Source of the DNA: Clostridiales bacterium UBA1381
GTDB taxonomy: Bacteria > Bacillota > Clostridia > UBA1381
DNA length: 12,185 nt
NCBI GenBank assembly: GCA_002305435.1
Contig: DBQZ01000105.1
Span: forward strand, 1-12,185
Direction: 5' to 3'
Every line of letters starts with the position of its first letter. The stretch's first letter is position 1. A program made the position numbers and the translations under genes. The notes under the pieces are model-generated. The model ran no database searches and had not been told where the DNA came from. It saw only the letters and a program-made list of their open reading frames with translations. Below are positions 1-5,341 of the stretch, one piece after another.

Positions 1-1
1 T

Positions 2-142
2 ATCTTTCTTCAAAGAATGGCAAATGCAATGCAGGTATCATTTACTGCCCTCCAAATCAGAATTACACAACTCGGATTATATGAAAAACGAGCACTGAAT
101 GAATACATAGAGGAGATTGGGCTTGGAAAGGAAATAACGTAA
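2..142 (+). CDS. ImmA/IrrE-like protein, C-terminal fragment (5' end outside window)
   Basis: The reading frame is open from the first complete codon and ends at TAA 140-142, giving 46 residues. The visible part includes FLQRMANAMQVSFTALQIRI followed by a segment ending TQLGLYEKR. This matches the C-terminal pattern of ImmA/IrrE metallopeptidases, in which a helical segment of the type 'A..F.VS..AL..RL..LGL' follows the catalytic HExxH domain. The catalytic domain would lie upstream and is not visible. ImmA cleaves the ImmR repressor in ICEBs1-type elements to release excision and transfer genes, so such a protein would suit a switch role here. One base separates this stop from the next ATG, so the two genes are probably co-transcribed. 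The assignment rests on 46 residues only. Confidence 0.55.
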   Translation: MFLQRMANAMQVSFTALQIRITQLGLYEKRALNEYIEEIGLGKEIT

Positions 143-143
143 A

Positions 144-458
144 ATGGGTACTGTTCAACATTTTAGGCAAACGAAAGAATTAACAACAGCAGTTATGGAA
201 AATTTACAAAAATCTCAAAAAGAAGCAGATAAGCTAACTATAAGGAATATATACTGTCCTTACTGTGGATATCTTGTAGAAAAGGTTTTCTCAGATGTTT
301 CAGGGCACAAACTGGTTTATTGCAAAAAATGTAAGGAAGAGTATATTATTAATTTTGAATATTTTCGCAGGCAACGATTCTTTAATTATTTTAAGACTTT
401 TACTTCGGAAAAGCATAGAAAGATATATTTTCCCGATAAAAACAGAATGAAACGATAA
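144..458 (+). CDS. Small CxxC zinc-ribbon protein of an integrative element
   Basis: This 104-residue protein has four cysteines in two CxxC knuckles, C38-P-Y-C41 and C60-K-K-C63, which would bind one zinc ion. The rest is basic and aromatic, with a helical, charged first 30 residues and a Lys/Arg-rich tail. The pattern CPYCG ... YCKKCKEEYIIN resembles the small 'cysteine-rich KTR' proteins common in Firmicute conjugative elements, but the KTR signature is not present and the protein is longer, so it is at best a relative. There is no membrane segment. The ATG follows the previous stop by one base, with an AAGGAAAT stretch about 10 bases upstream as a possible ribosome binding site inside the preceding gene. 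The function is unknown; nucleic-acid or protein binding is plausible for such ribbons. Confidence 0.75.
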   Translation: MGTVQHFRQTKELTTAVMENLQKSQKEADKLTIRNIYCPYCGYLVEKVFSDVSGHKLVYCKKCKEEYIINFEYFRRQRFFNYFKTFTSEKHRKIYFPDKNRMKR

Positions 459-509
459 TTATTATTAAAACTTAATATTTTAACTTTTAATCGAGCAAGC
501 GGAGAGAAT

Positions 510-557
510 TTGAGTTACTCAAAGGAGACTGCCAAGCGCCGTACAAAGTTTAGGTAA
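510..557 (+). CDS. Possible 15-codon leader peptide
   Basis: A TTG at 510 follows GGAGAG (501-506) at a workable distance and opens a frame that reads as SYSKETAKRRTKFR after the start, with stop TAA at 555-557. Its last seven codons cover the left arm of the terminator hairpin at 536-592, so a ribosome moving through or stalling on it would change that hairpin. The TTG lies inside a small hairpin, TTTGAG-TTA-CTCAAA (509-523), which could itself hide the start. This is the layout of an attenuator leader, but a 15-codon frame with a TTG start can occur by chance. Confidence 0.2.
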   Translation: MSYSKETAKRRTKFR

Positions 558-598
558 ATAATTTATTTTATTTACTTTTACTTGTGCGGCGCTTTTTT
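536..598 (+). terminator. Long-hairpin intrinsic terminator in the leader of the sigma-like gene
   Basis: The left arm GCGCCGTACAAAGT (536-549) pairs with ACTTGTGCGGCGC (580-592) with few mismatches. The inner part continues as GTAAATAA against TTATTTAC. A run of six T (593-598) follows at once. It lies about 80 bases after the zinc-ribbon gene, so it either ends that operon or acts as an attenuator for the downstream sigma-like gene. A related copy of the right arm, CTTTGTACAGCG, occurs at 612-623. Confidence 0.75.
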
Positions 599-644
599 AT
601 TGCCCGATTAGCTTTGTACAGCGTTAAAGGTTGCATACGCAAAA

Positions 645-671
645 CCTCCCTTGCCACAGGGAGGCTTTTTT
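645..671 (+). terminator. Second short intrinsic terminator in the same leader
   Basis: CCTCCC (645-650) and GGGAGG (659-664) form a six-pair, GC-rich stem with the eight-base loop TTGCCACA, followed by C and six T. It is about 50 bases after the first terminator and about 90 bases before the sigma-like gene. Two terminators in a row with the next gene in the same direction suggest controlled read-through, or a promoter in the short gap after 671. Confidence 0.75.
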
Positions 672-708
672 ATGTGCAATAAATGGGAATGTTACATTGC
701 CAAATATC

Positions 709-760
709 CGTAATCCTCAATTTGAAATTTCAAACAAATTTTTAAATTGAAAGGATTACG
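709..760 (+). promoter_or_regulatory. Inverted repeat covering the ribosome binding site of the sigma-like gene
   Basis: CGTAATCCTCAATTT (709-723) is complementary to AAATTG (744-749) plus AGGATTACG (752-760), giving 15 base pairs with only a two-A bulge and a 20-base loop. The right arm contains the Shine-Dalgarno AAGGA (751-755) used by the ATG at 765, and the left arm contains its exact complement TCCT. In RNA the site would be closed unless the hairpin is opened. As DNA it could also be an operator, since the arms are long enough for a dimeric repressor. The loop holds a further small palindrome, GAAATTTC (724-731). Confidence 0.6.
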
Positions 761-764
761 AAAA

Positions 765-1262
765 ATGAATAATTATAAAAAATCTAATTATGCAATCAAT
801 AAGATTCGCAAAGGAATTGTTTACAGAAATGCTGACGGAAGCATTCTGGAAGTCACATATGAAAAAATAGCAGCGGAAAATCCCAATTTCACAGCCGCGG
901 ATTTTGAAAAATTAAAGCAACTTTCAGATCAACTTTACCATGAGGAAGAAAAATCCGATAATTTACAAGCTCATTATGTAAAGGCATCTCTTGATGAATT
1001 TAATTCCAATATTTGTGCATCAACTCTAAGCACAGAAGATGAATTAATTTTAAAAGAAAGTGAAAACTTATTTGTTGAAAAATTTCAAAAAGCTATTGAT
1101 ACGCTACTTACACCTATTCAAAAAAAGCGCTTGTATTTAAATTGCTTTAGGAAGATGTCAATCAGAGAAATTGCAAAAATCGAAGGTACACACTACACAG
1201 TTGTTGCTGAAAGTATTAGGCGAGCAAAAAAGAAATTAAAAAATTATTTGATAAATTTCTAA
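765..1262 (+). CDS. Sigma-70 region-4-like regulator of an integrative element
   Basis: This is a 165-residue, mostly polar protein. Residues about 110-162 carry a sigma region-4 helix-turn-helix: a TPIQKKRLYL segment, then MSIREIAKIEGTHYTVVAESIRRAKKKLKNYL, which binds -35 elements in sigma factors. No clear region 2 (the -10 and core-binding part) is visible, so it may be an ECF-like or partial sigma factor, or an activator built on region 4, as found in Tn916-type elements. The first 100 residues are acidic to neutral and unassigned. I chose ATG 765 rather than the in-frame TTG 747, because AAGGA (751-755) is correctly spaced for 765 and lies downstream of 747. Translation is probably limited by the inverted repeat at 709-760. 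It may direct transcription of excision or transfer genes. Confidence 0.75.
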   Translation: MNNYKKSNYAINKIRKGIVYRNADGSILEVTYEKIAAENPNFTAADFEKLKQLSDQLYHEEEKSDNLQAHYVKASLDEFNSNICASTLSTEDELILKESENLFVEKFQKAIDTLLTPIQKKRLYLNCFRKMSIREIAKIEGTHYTVVAESIRRAKKKLKNYLINF

Positions 1263-1290
1263 AAACACCCCTACAAACGCCCTGTTTTTT
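1261..1290 (+). terminator. Weak terminator-like hairpin after the sigma-like gene
   Basis: AAAAACA (1261-1267) can pair with TGTTTTT (1283-1289) across a 15-base loop, and a T run closes the structure. The stem is almost all A-T and would be weak, so termination here would be partial at best and read-through into 1300-1715 is likely. Confidence 0.3.
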
Positions 1291-1299
1291 TCCATATAA

Positions 1300-1715
1300 G
1301 TGAGAGGACAATTTTCAATAACCTGAATAGGTTCTCAAAATTGAATTATCAATCCTTTCATCTTATTTAACTGAACCTTGAAAATTGAATAAGTCATTCA
1401 TCAGGTACGTTCCCGATTGAAAGAGCTGTGCAGACTGAGCGCCATGACCTGTTACTTTTTACCCTTTCTTAATTAAATGTCAATTAGACAGAGAGCGATA
1501 AATCAGATTTGCAAGTTGTGATTAGCTATCAACAGCGCGACGAGAGCAATCGGGGTTAATGATACTTCTGTAATTCGCAGCTCGGTCACAATGAAGACGG
1601 AGAGGTTAGATTCCTATGGAGCGATGAAAGCTGATCGCCGCTTGATGACTTCCCTGCCCGGGGTGTCGAGGACAAATAAGGGCTATACATAAATATTAGA
1701 AATGAGGTATTAGAT
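1300..1715 (+). ncRNA. Candidate structured non-coding RNA or long leader before the toxin gene
   Basis: No plausible gene lies in these 416 bases, yet they hold many complementary segments. AACCT-GAAT-AGGTT (1320-1333) is a perfect hairpin. CCCGATTG (1412-1419) is exactly complementary to CAATCGGG (1547-1554). CAGGT (1402-1406) matches ACCTG (1447-1451). GAGCTG (1423-1428) matches CAGCTC (1578-1583), which would be a pseudoknot with the 1412/1547 helix. GCGAT (1621-1625) pairs with ATCGC (1634-1638), and TGTC-GAG-GACA (1664-1674) is a tight hairpin inside a possible CCCT/AGGG helix (1652-1655 with 1679-1682). GC content is higher than in the adjacent genes. It could be a leader controlling the toxin, a free RNA, or a protein-binding DNA region. 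The boundaries are approximate and I cannot assign a known family. Confidence 0.4.
1309..1387 (+). promoter_or_regulatory. Switch-like set of competing pairings
   Basis: CAATTTTCAA (1309-1318) can close an imperfect hairpin with CAAAATTG (1336-1343) around the stem at 1320-1333. The same strand is also perfectly complementary over ten bases to TTGAAAATTG (1378-1387). The two partner sites are near-repeats of each other (AAAATTGAAT at 1337-1346 and 1381-1390, 44 bases apart). Only one pairing can form at a time, as in attenuators, but the segments are AT-rich. Confidence 0.3.
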
Positions 1716-2096
1716 ATGTTAAAAGAAGATTGGATTTTTCGCAGAGGAGATATATACCTGGTTGAATTGGAACCAAGAATAGGCTTCGTGCAAAGCGGCA
1801 CTCGTCCCGTAATTGTCCTTCAAAATAATTGCGGTAATTTCTTTGCTCCTACTTTAATTGTTGCTCCTTTATCGTCCAATATTTACAAAAAAAGAGATTT
1901 ACCAACTCACTATTATCTTAACAATGACAGCGTATTGTATCCGTCAATTGTTTTGCTTGAACAAATTACAACAATAGATAAGCGACAAGTACATAAATAT
2001 ATTGGCAAAGTAAACCGCTTGGAAATGGATGCAATCAGTGAATGTATTGAAAAAAGTTTGGGACTTTATATTCCTGAAGAAATGGAAGCGCCGTAA
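1716..2096 (+). CDS. mazF: MazF/PemK-family endoribonuclease toxin, no antitoxin gene seen
   Basis: This 126-residue protein has the PemK/MazF fold signatures: FRRGDIYLVELEP (8-20), SGTRPVIVLQNN (27-38) and a conserved LLEQITTIDKRQV stretch near residue 80-93. The family cuts single-stranded RNA at short sequences. Aligned by eye with Bacillus subtilis MazF, the catalytic Arg25 corresponds to R30, while the catalytic Thr48 position holds S53, a hydroxyl-bearing substitution also seen in PemK-type proteins. Length is normal for the family. A GAGGT at 1704-1708 serves the ATG. Normally a small antitoxin gene lies directly upstream and overlaps or abuts; here about 450 non-coding bases precede it and an excisionase follows. 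It could stabilise the element, act in excision control, or be held in check by an RNA or a distant antitoxin. The fold is certain, the role is not. Confidence 0.9.
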   Translation: MLKEDWIFRRGDIYLVELEPRIGFVQSGTRPVIVLQNNCGNFFAPTLIVAPLSSNIYKKRDLPTHYYLNNDSVLYPSIVLLEQITTIDKRQVHKYIGKVNRLEMDAISECIEKSLGLYIPEEMEAP

Positions 2097-2119
2097 TAAC
2101 GCATAGGACAAAGTTTGAT

Positions 2120-2151
2120 AACCGTTATCTGTACACCTACAGATAACGGTT
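2120..2151 (+). terminator. Perfect 14-bp hairpin between toxin and excisionase genes
   Basis: AACCGTTATCTGTA (2120-2133) and TACAGATAACGGTT (2138-2151) are exact complements around the four-base loop CACC. The following bases, TATATTTTGG, give only a poor T run, so it may be a weak terminator, an RNA-stability hairpin or a dyad operator controlling the excisionase. Confidence 0.55.
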
Positions 2152-2179
2152 TATATTTTGGAAAGAAAGGAGAATCCTA

Positions 2180-2404
2180 ATGGAAAAATTATATACAAGA
2201 AAAGAAGCAGCAGATTATTTGGGAATGAGTATTACTACGCTTGATACAGCCAGAGCAACTGGAGCAATATCATTTGTTCAGTACGTTCCCAATGGCTGTG
2301 TTTATTTTACCAGCGAAGCGCTGCAAGAATATATCGCAAAATGTACTCATCGTGCATTGCCGCTTGAAAAAAGGGAAACCCTCCGTAAACAAAGATCACG
2401 CTAA
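2180..2404 (+). CDS. xis: Excisionase-type small helix-turn-helix protein
   Basis: This 74-residue basic protein begins with a winged-helix/MerR-like DNA-binding motif of the excisionase (HTH_17) type: LYTRKEAADYLGMSITTLDTARATG (4-28), then a wing-like YVPNGCVYFTSEALQEYIAK. The tail is rich in Lys and Arg. Such proteins bend DNA at the element ends and steer the integrase towards excision. A strong AAAGGAG (2166-2172) precedes the ATG. It sits directly before the integrase genes, the usual place for an excisionase, about 100 bases from the first. The conserved helix-turn-helix start supports family membership; that it is the directionality factor of this element is inferred from position. Confidence 0.85.
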   Translation: MEKLYTRKEAADYLGMSITTLDTARATGAISFVQYVPNGCVYFTSEALQEYIAKCTHRALPLEKRETLRKQRSR

Positions 2405-2444
2405 GTAGCTTGTCAAGTCCCTGGTTCTTTTTATTGGATACTCA

Positions 2445-2481
2445 TATAATGGTTCCAACATCTGAGCCATGGCAATGATGT
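2445..2481 (+). promoter_or_regulatory. -10 box and overlapping dyad before the integrases
   Basis: A perfect TATAAT (2445-2450) lies about 58 bases before the first integrase, but the expected -35 position (around 2422) reads TGGTTC, a poor match, so the promoter would be weak or need an activator. About where transcription would begin is a 24-base dyad: ACATC (2458-2462), central GCCATGGC (2466-2473) and GATGT (2477-2481). This is a good candidate for an operator or a 5' RNA hairpin. The integrase ATG then has a strong ribosome binding site, AGGAGG (2496-2501). Confidence 0.4.
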
Positions 2482-2507
2482 GACTAAAGTTTATAGGAGG
2501 AAAATAT

Positions 2508-3743
2508 ATGAGTAAAAAATCAAAATCCAAACAATTTGGCACCGTAATAAGAAGTGGAATTGAATATTACAGAACAAGGATCAGAGATCAAGAGGGCAAG
2601 CGAATCACATTGTATGCAAGGACAGTGGATGAACTGTGTGAGAAGATTGATGAAGTTAAACAACTGATTGAAAACAAAACATTTTGCAGAACTACACCTA
2701 CTGTAAAGGAATATTGCGAAAAATGGCTGCTAATGCAGTCAGCAAATGTCAGACAAACAACTCTTATTGACTACACTTCAAAAGTTAAGAACTATATTAT
2801 AAAACCGCTTGGGAATATGCACATAGCTGATGTGACTCTTGACGATATTCGCATGGCTCTTGTGCCTGTTTCAAAGAAATCGGCATCTGTATATAAATCA
2901 GTAAATATACTATTCAAATGTATCTTCACCGCGGCAAAAGAAAGTAAAGTTATAAAAAATAATCCGACTGCAAATCTTTCTTCCACAAACGGCGGTATTC
3001 CTCAAAAAGATAGGATACCGCTTACAGATGAGCAAGTGGATAAACTGATTAGCGCACTAAAAAATCTTCCACCATATGTATTTGTAATGCTAGGGCTATA
3101 CGCAGGACTTAGACGTGAAGAAATTCTGGCGCTTCAATGGGATTGTGTATATTTAGATACTCCTGCTCCGTATTTGACCGTTTGCAGAGCTTGGCATACG
3201 GAACATAACAGACCAGTGATTCTTACGGAATTAAAAACTCCGGCAGCTCACAGAGATATTCCACTTCCAGATTGCTTGGCTGATTGTTTGAGAGAAGCAA
3301 GAGAAACATCAACATCCGAGTATGTTATAGCAAACAAAGATGGAAACCCATTGTCATATACACAATTTCAACGCCTATGGGCATACATTACTACGAGAAC
3401 CACGAAAGAACGCTATTATTATAAATATGAAAACGGAAAACGTATCAAACATACCGTAACGCCTGTGCTCGGTGAAAAAGCGGCTCATAACGGAAAAGTT
3501 GTTTACAGTCTGGATTTTGAAGTAACTCCGCATCAGCTCAGACATACATATATTACAAATCTAATTCATGCATCTGTTGATCCGAAAACGGTTCAGTACC
3601 TTGCAGGACACGAAAACAGCAAAATTACGATGGATATATATGCAAAGGTGAAATATAACAGACCGAACGAGCTTGCAGGGATATTAGACAGTACATTTTC
3701 CCTGTGGAATGACAATTTCGATGAACAGGTCGGTATGGTTTAA
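2508..3743 (+). CDS. int: Tyrosine recombinase/integrase, first of a tandem pair
   Basis: This 411-residue integrase has the full phage-type domain order. Residues 1-60 form an N-terminal arm-binding region beginning with a FGTVIRSGIEYYRTRIRD-like fold, residues about 65-155 the SAM-like core-binding domain, and 170-390 the catalytic domain. All active-site residues are visible: R202 (GLRREE), K243 (ELKTPAA), H342 and R345 (HQLR), H368 (AGHENS) and Y378 (DIYAK). It catalyses site-specific insertion and excision through a 3'-phosphotyrosine intermediate. Length is typical of Tn916-like integrases. It follows the excisionase and precedes a second integrase by 20 bases, with which it shares close sequence similarity. 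There is no sign of decay. Whether it or its neighbour acts at rpsI cannot be told from sequence alone. Confidence 0.95.
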   Translation: MSKKSKSKQFGTVIRSGIEYYRTRIRDQEGKRITLYARTVDELCEKIDEVKQLIENKTFCRTTPTVKEYCEKWLLMQSANVRQTTLIDYTSKVKNYIIKPLGNMHIADVTLDDIRMALVPVSKKSASVYKSVNILFKCIFTAAKESKVIKNNPTANLSSTNGGIPQKDRIPLTDEQVDKLISALKNLPPYVFVMLGLYAGLRREEILALQWDCVYLDTPAPYLTVCRAWHTEHNRPVILTELKTPAAHRDIPLPDCLADCLREARETSTSEYVIANKDGNPLSYTQFQRLWAYITTRTTKERYYYKYENGKRIKHTVTPVLGEKAAHNGKVVYSLDFEVTPHQLRHTYITNLIHASVDPKTVQYLAGHENSKITMDIYAKVKYNRPNELAGILDSTFSLWNDNFDEQVGMV

Positions 3744-3763
3744 AATGAAAGAGGTGATTTACA

Positions 3764-5044
3764 ATGTCAAGGAAGAAAGAAACAATTCCCGAATATAAAT
3801 CTGTAACGTATAGCGGAAATACATATTATCGGACAAGAATAAAAGATGCTGATGGAAAGCGTGTTGCAATTTACGGTTCAACTTGCAAGGAATTATATGA
3901 AAAAGTCAAAGCAGCTCAAAGAGAAGTGGACGACATAAGCTTCCGTAGAGAAAATCCAACCGTAAAAGAGTATTGTGAAAAATGGTTAGAGATGAAGTCT
4001 GCTACCGTAAAGCCTCAAACCTTACGTGGATATAGACTTACTTTACAAAAATATGTTATAACTCCAATCGGAGATATGTATATAGATGAAGTTACCTTAG
4101 ATGACCTAAAATTGATGATGGTTCCCGTATCTAAAATGTCTTCGGCAGTTTACAGTACAGTAAATATGTTGGTCAAATGTATTTTTTATTCTGCCGAAGC
4201 GAATCAGCTGATTGACTATAATCCATCTGCTGCACTATCACCAAAAGGCGGGAAATCAAAAAATAAAAAAGATGCACTAAGTGATGAACAAGTAAATGTG
4301 TTGCTTAATACAATAAAAGGACTCCCTCCGTATGTATTTGTTATGATTGGATTATACGCAGGTCTTAGGCGTGAAGAAACTCTTGGACTTAAATGGGATT
4401 GTGTCTTTTTAGATGAAAGCACTCCTTACATTACGGTTCGCAGAGCTTGGCGCTCGGTAAACAATCGTCCCGTTGTAAGTGAGGAACTGAAAACTCCCGC
4501 CGCCAAACGTGATATTCCTATTCCTAAATGCTTAGTAGATTGTTTAAAAGAAGCGAAAACAAAGTCAATATCCGATTATGTTATAGCAGACAGTAAAGGT
4601 GAGCCGCTTTCTTATTCTCAATTTCAGCGTGTTTGGAAATATATTGAGGTGCGAACTGCAAAGGAAAGAAAATATTATAAGTATGTAAACGGACAAAAAG
4701 TAGTATGCACCATACACCCTGAACTCGGTTCTCATCAACATAACAATCCTAAACTGATATATTCTTTGGATTTTGATGTTACTACACATCAGCTTAGGTA
4801 TACATACATTACTAATTTAATTTATTACGGCATTGATCCAAAGACAGTACAGTACCTTGCAGGACATGAAAACAGTAAAACTACTATTGATATTTATGCA
4901 AAAGTAAAGTATAATAAACCTGAAAAACTAATTAGTGTTGTTAACAAGGCTCTAAATAGACAGGCAAGTACAATATGTTTTGAAAATGTTGCTGGGGACA
5001 AAAACGGGGTTAAACCTCAGAGGGATACCTCTGAAACCCAGTAA
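3764..5044 (+). CDS. int: Tyrosine recombinase/integrase, second of a tandem pair, next to the attachment site
   Basis: This 426-residue paralogue of the preceding integrase has the same domain order and all catalytic residues at the same numbers: R202, K243, H342, R345, H368 and Y378. Between residues 181 and 390 I count 137 identities of 210 without gaps, about 65 per cent, so the pair arose by duplication or recombination between related elements. The residue after the catalytic HQLR is Tyr rather than His, which is not a catalytic position. It has an extra C-terminal tail (about 396-426) unlike its neighbour, whose 3' codons form an inverted repeat. AGAGGTGAT (3751-3759) supplies its ribosome binding site in the 20-base gap. 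It ends 31 bases before the rpsI-like attachment sequence, so it is the better candidate for the rpsI-specific enzyme. Confidence 0.95.
   Translation: MSRKKETIPEYKSVTYSGNTYYRTRIKDADGKRVAIYGSTCKELYEKVKAAQREVDDISFRRENPTVKEYCEKWLEMKSATVKPQTLRGYRLTLQKYVITPIGDMYIDEVTLDDLKLMMVPVSKMSSAVYSTVNMLVKCIFYSAEANQLIDYNPSAALSPKGGKSKNKKDALSDEQVNVLLNTIKGLPPYVFVMIGLYAGLRREETLGLKWDCVFLDESTPYITVRRAWRSVNNRPVVSEELKTPAAKRDIPIPKCLVDCLKEAKTKSISDYVIADSKGEPLSYSQFQRVWKYIEVRTAKERKYYKYVNGQKVVCTIHPELGSHQHNNPKLIYSLDFDVTTHQLRYTYITNLIYYGIDPKTVQYLAGHENSKTTIDIYAKVKYNKPEKLISVVNKALNRQASTICFENVAGDKNGVKPQRDTSETQ
5007..5039. repeat. Inverted repeat in the 3' codons of the second integrase
   Basis: TCAGAGG (5017-5023) and CCTCTGA (5028-5034) pair around GATA. 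GGGTT (5007-5011) and AACCC (5035-5039) extend the stem beyond a five-base bulge. No T run follows, so it is not a standard terminator. It lies 37 bases from the attachment sequence, where integrase or excisionase arm sites are expected. Confidence 0.45.
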
Positions 5045-5075
5045 TATCAATGGTTTCCAAGCTTTAAGTACAAAC

Positions 5076-5126
5076 GAGTACGGTCTCAAAGCCGCACGTC
5101 GTGCACCGCAGTTCTCAAAGAGATAA
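5076..5126 (+). other. Attachment site at the integrase end (3' end of rpsI)
   Basis: The element meets the chromosome within a sequence identical in coding sense to the last codons of rpsI. Integration into a conserved 3' gene end normally keeps the gene intact on one side and leaves a duplicate of its end on the other; this is the duplicate. It contains the palindrome GCACG-T-CGTGC (5094-5104), a plausible core for strand exchange. The exact crossover cannot be fixed without the other element end. Insertion of Firmicute elements at the 3' end of rpsI is known from streptococci. Confidence 0.8.
5079..5126 (+). pseudogene. rpsI: Duplicated 3' end of rpsI (30S ribosomal protein S9)
   Basis: The frame reads YGLKAARRAPQFSKR and then TAA (5124-5126). 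This is the conserved S9 C-terminus, whose basic tail reaches the tRNA in the ribosomal P site. Upstream codons (LSTNE) do not match S9, which normally has basic residues such as KERKK before YG, so the homology stops sharply at 5079. There is no start or upstream gene body. It is a fragment made by integration, and the working rpsI should sit at the far end of the element. Confidence 0.85.
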
Positions 5127-5142
5127 CAAATGCAGAATATAC

Positions 5143-5187
5143 AAAACCCCACAAACCGCATGGCTGTGGGGTTTTCTGTTATTTTTT
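5143..5187 (+). terminator. Strong terminator, probably the original rpsI terminator
   Basis: AAAACCCCACA (5143-5153) pairs perfectly over 11 bases with TGTGGGGTTTT (5165-5175), followed by a T-rich stretch ending in TTTTTT (5182-5187). It starts 17 bases after the S9 stop codon, so before integration it would have ended the rpsI transcript. It now ends the integrase transcript. Confidence 0.9.
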
Positions 5188-5197
5188 AATTTTTGTG

Positions 5198-5214
5198 ACG
5201 CTGTAAAACAGCGT
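5198..5214. repeat. Short hairpin in the intergenic region
   Basis: ACGCTGT and ACAGCGT pair perfectly around AAA. Apart from this hairpin, the terminator and the promoter, I see nothing in the 300 bases between the attachment site and the gene at 5427; the short frames there have no ribosome binding site or family resemblance. Confidence 0.4.
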
Positions 5215-5341
5215 GAAATCACAGCCATTTCTAACAGATATACCCAATTTCATCATCACTTACAAAGCACGAGGAAGCCGTGTATTATACCGATGCGGGC
5301 ATGGCCGCAGCTTACATTTTCACAAAAAATCTCGAAAAGCC

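Larger units (their letters stand above)
1..5126. mobile_element. Integrase end of an ICE/IME inserted in the 3' end of rpsI (left end outside window)
   Basis: This stretch is clearly AT-richer than the DNA after about 5400. It carries an accessory gene set typical of clostridial integrative elements: ImmA/IrrE-like protein, Cys-rich zinc ribbon, sigma-like regulator, toxin, excisionase and tyrosine integrases. The integrases sit against a copy of the 3' end of rpsI, where integrases of this family place their attachment site. No relaxase, coupling ATPase or type IV secretion gene is in view, so whether it is conjugative, mobilizable or only integrative cannot be decided here. The right limit is taken as the end of the rpsI-like sequence. 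The left limit is unknown. Confidence 0.85.

Noticed and set aside
747..764. TTG at 747 as start of the sigma-like gene
   Set aside because: The Shine-Dalgarno AAGGA lies after this TTG and fits the ATG at 765.
1300..1715. Type III toxin-antitoxin system as a firm call
   Set aside because: Known RNA antitoxins consist of tandem repeats of about 30-40 bases followed by a terminator before the toxin gene; I see only two short AT-rich near-repeats and no such terminator. It is kept only as a hypothesis.
3744..3763. Junction of two separate elements between the two integrases
   Set aside because: Only 20 bases separate the genes and they are taken up by a ribosome binding site; there is no room for an attachment site.
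5040..5140. tRNA gene as the integration target
   Set aside because: No cloverleaf can be built here, while the rpsI 3' end explains the sequence fully.
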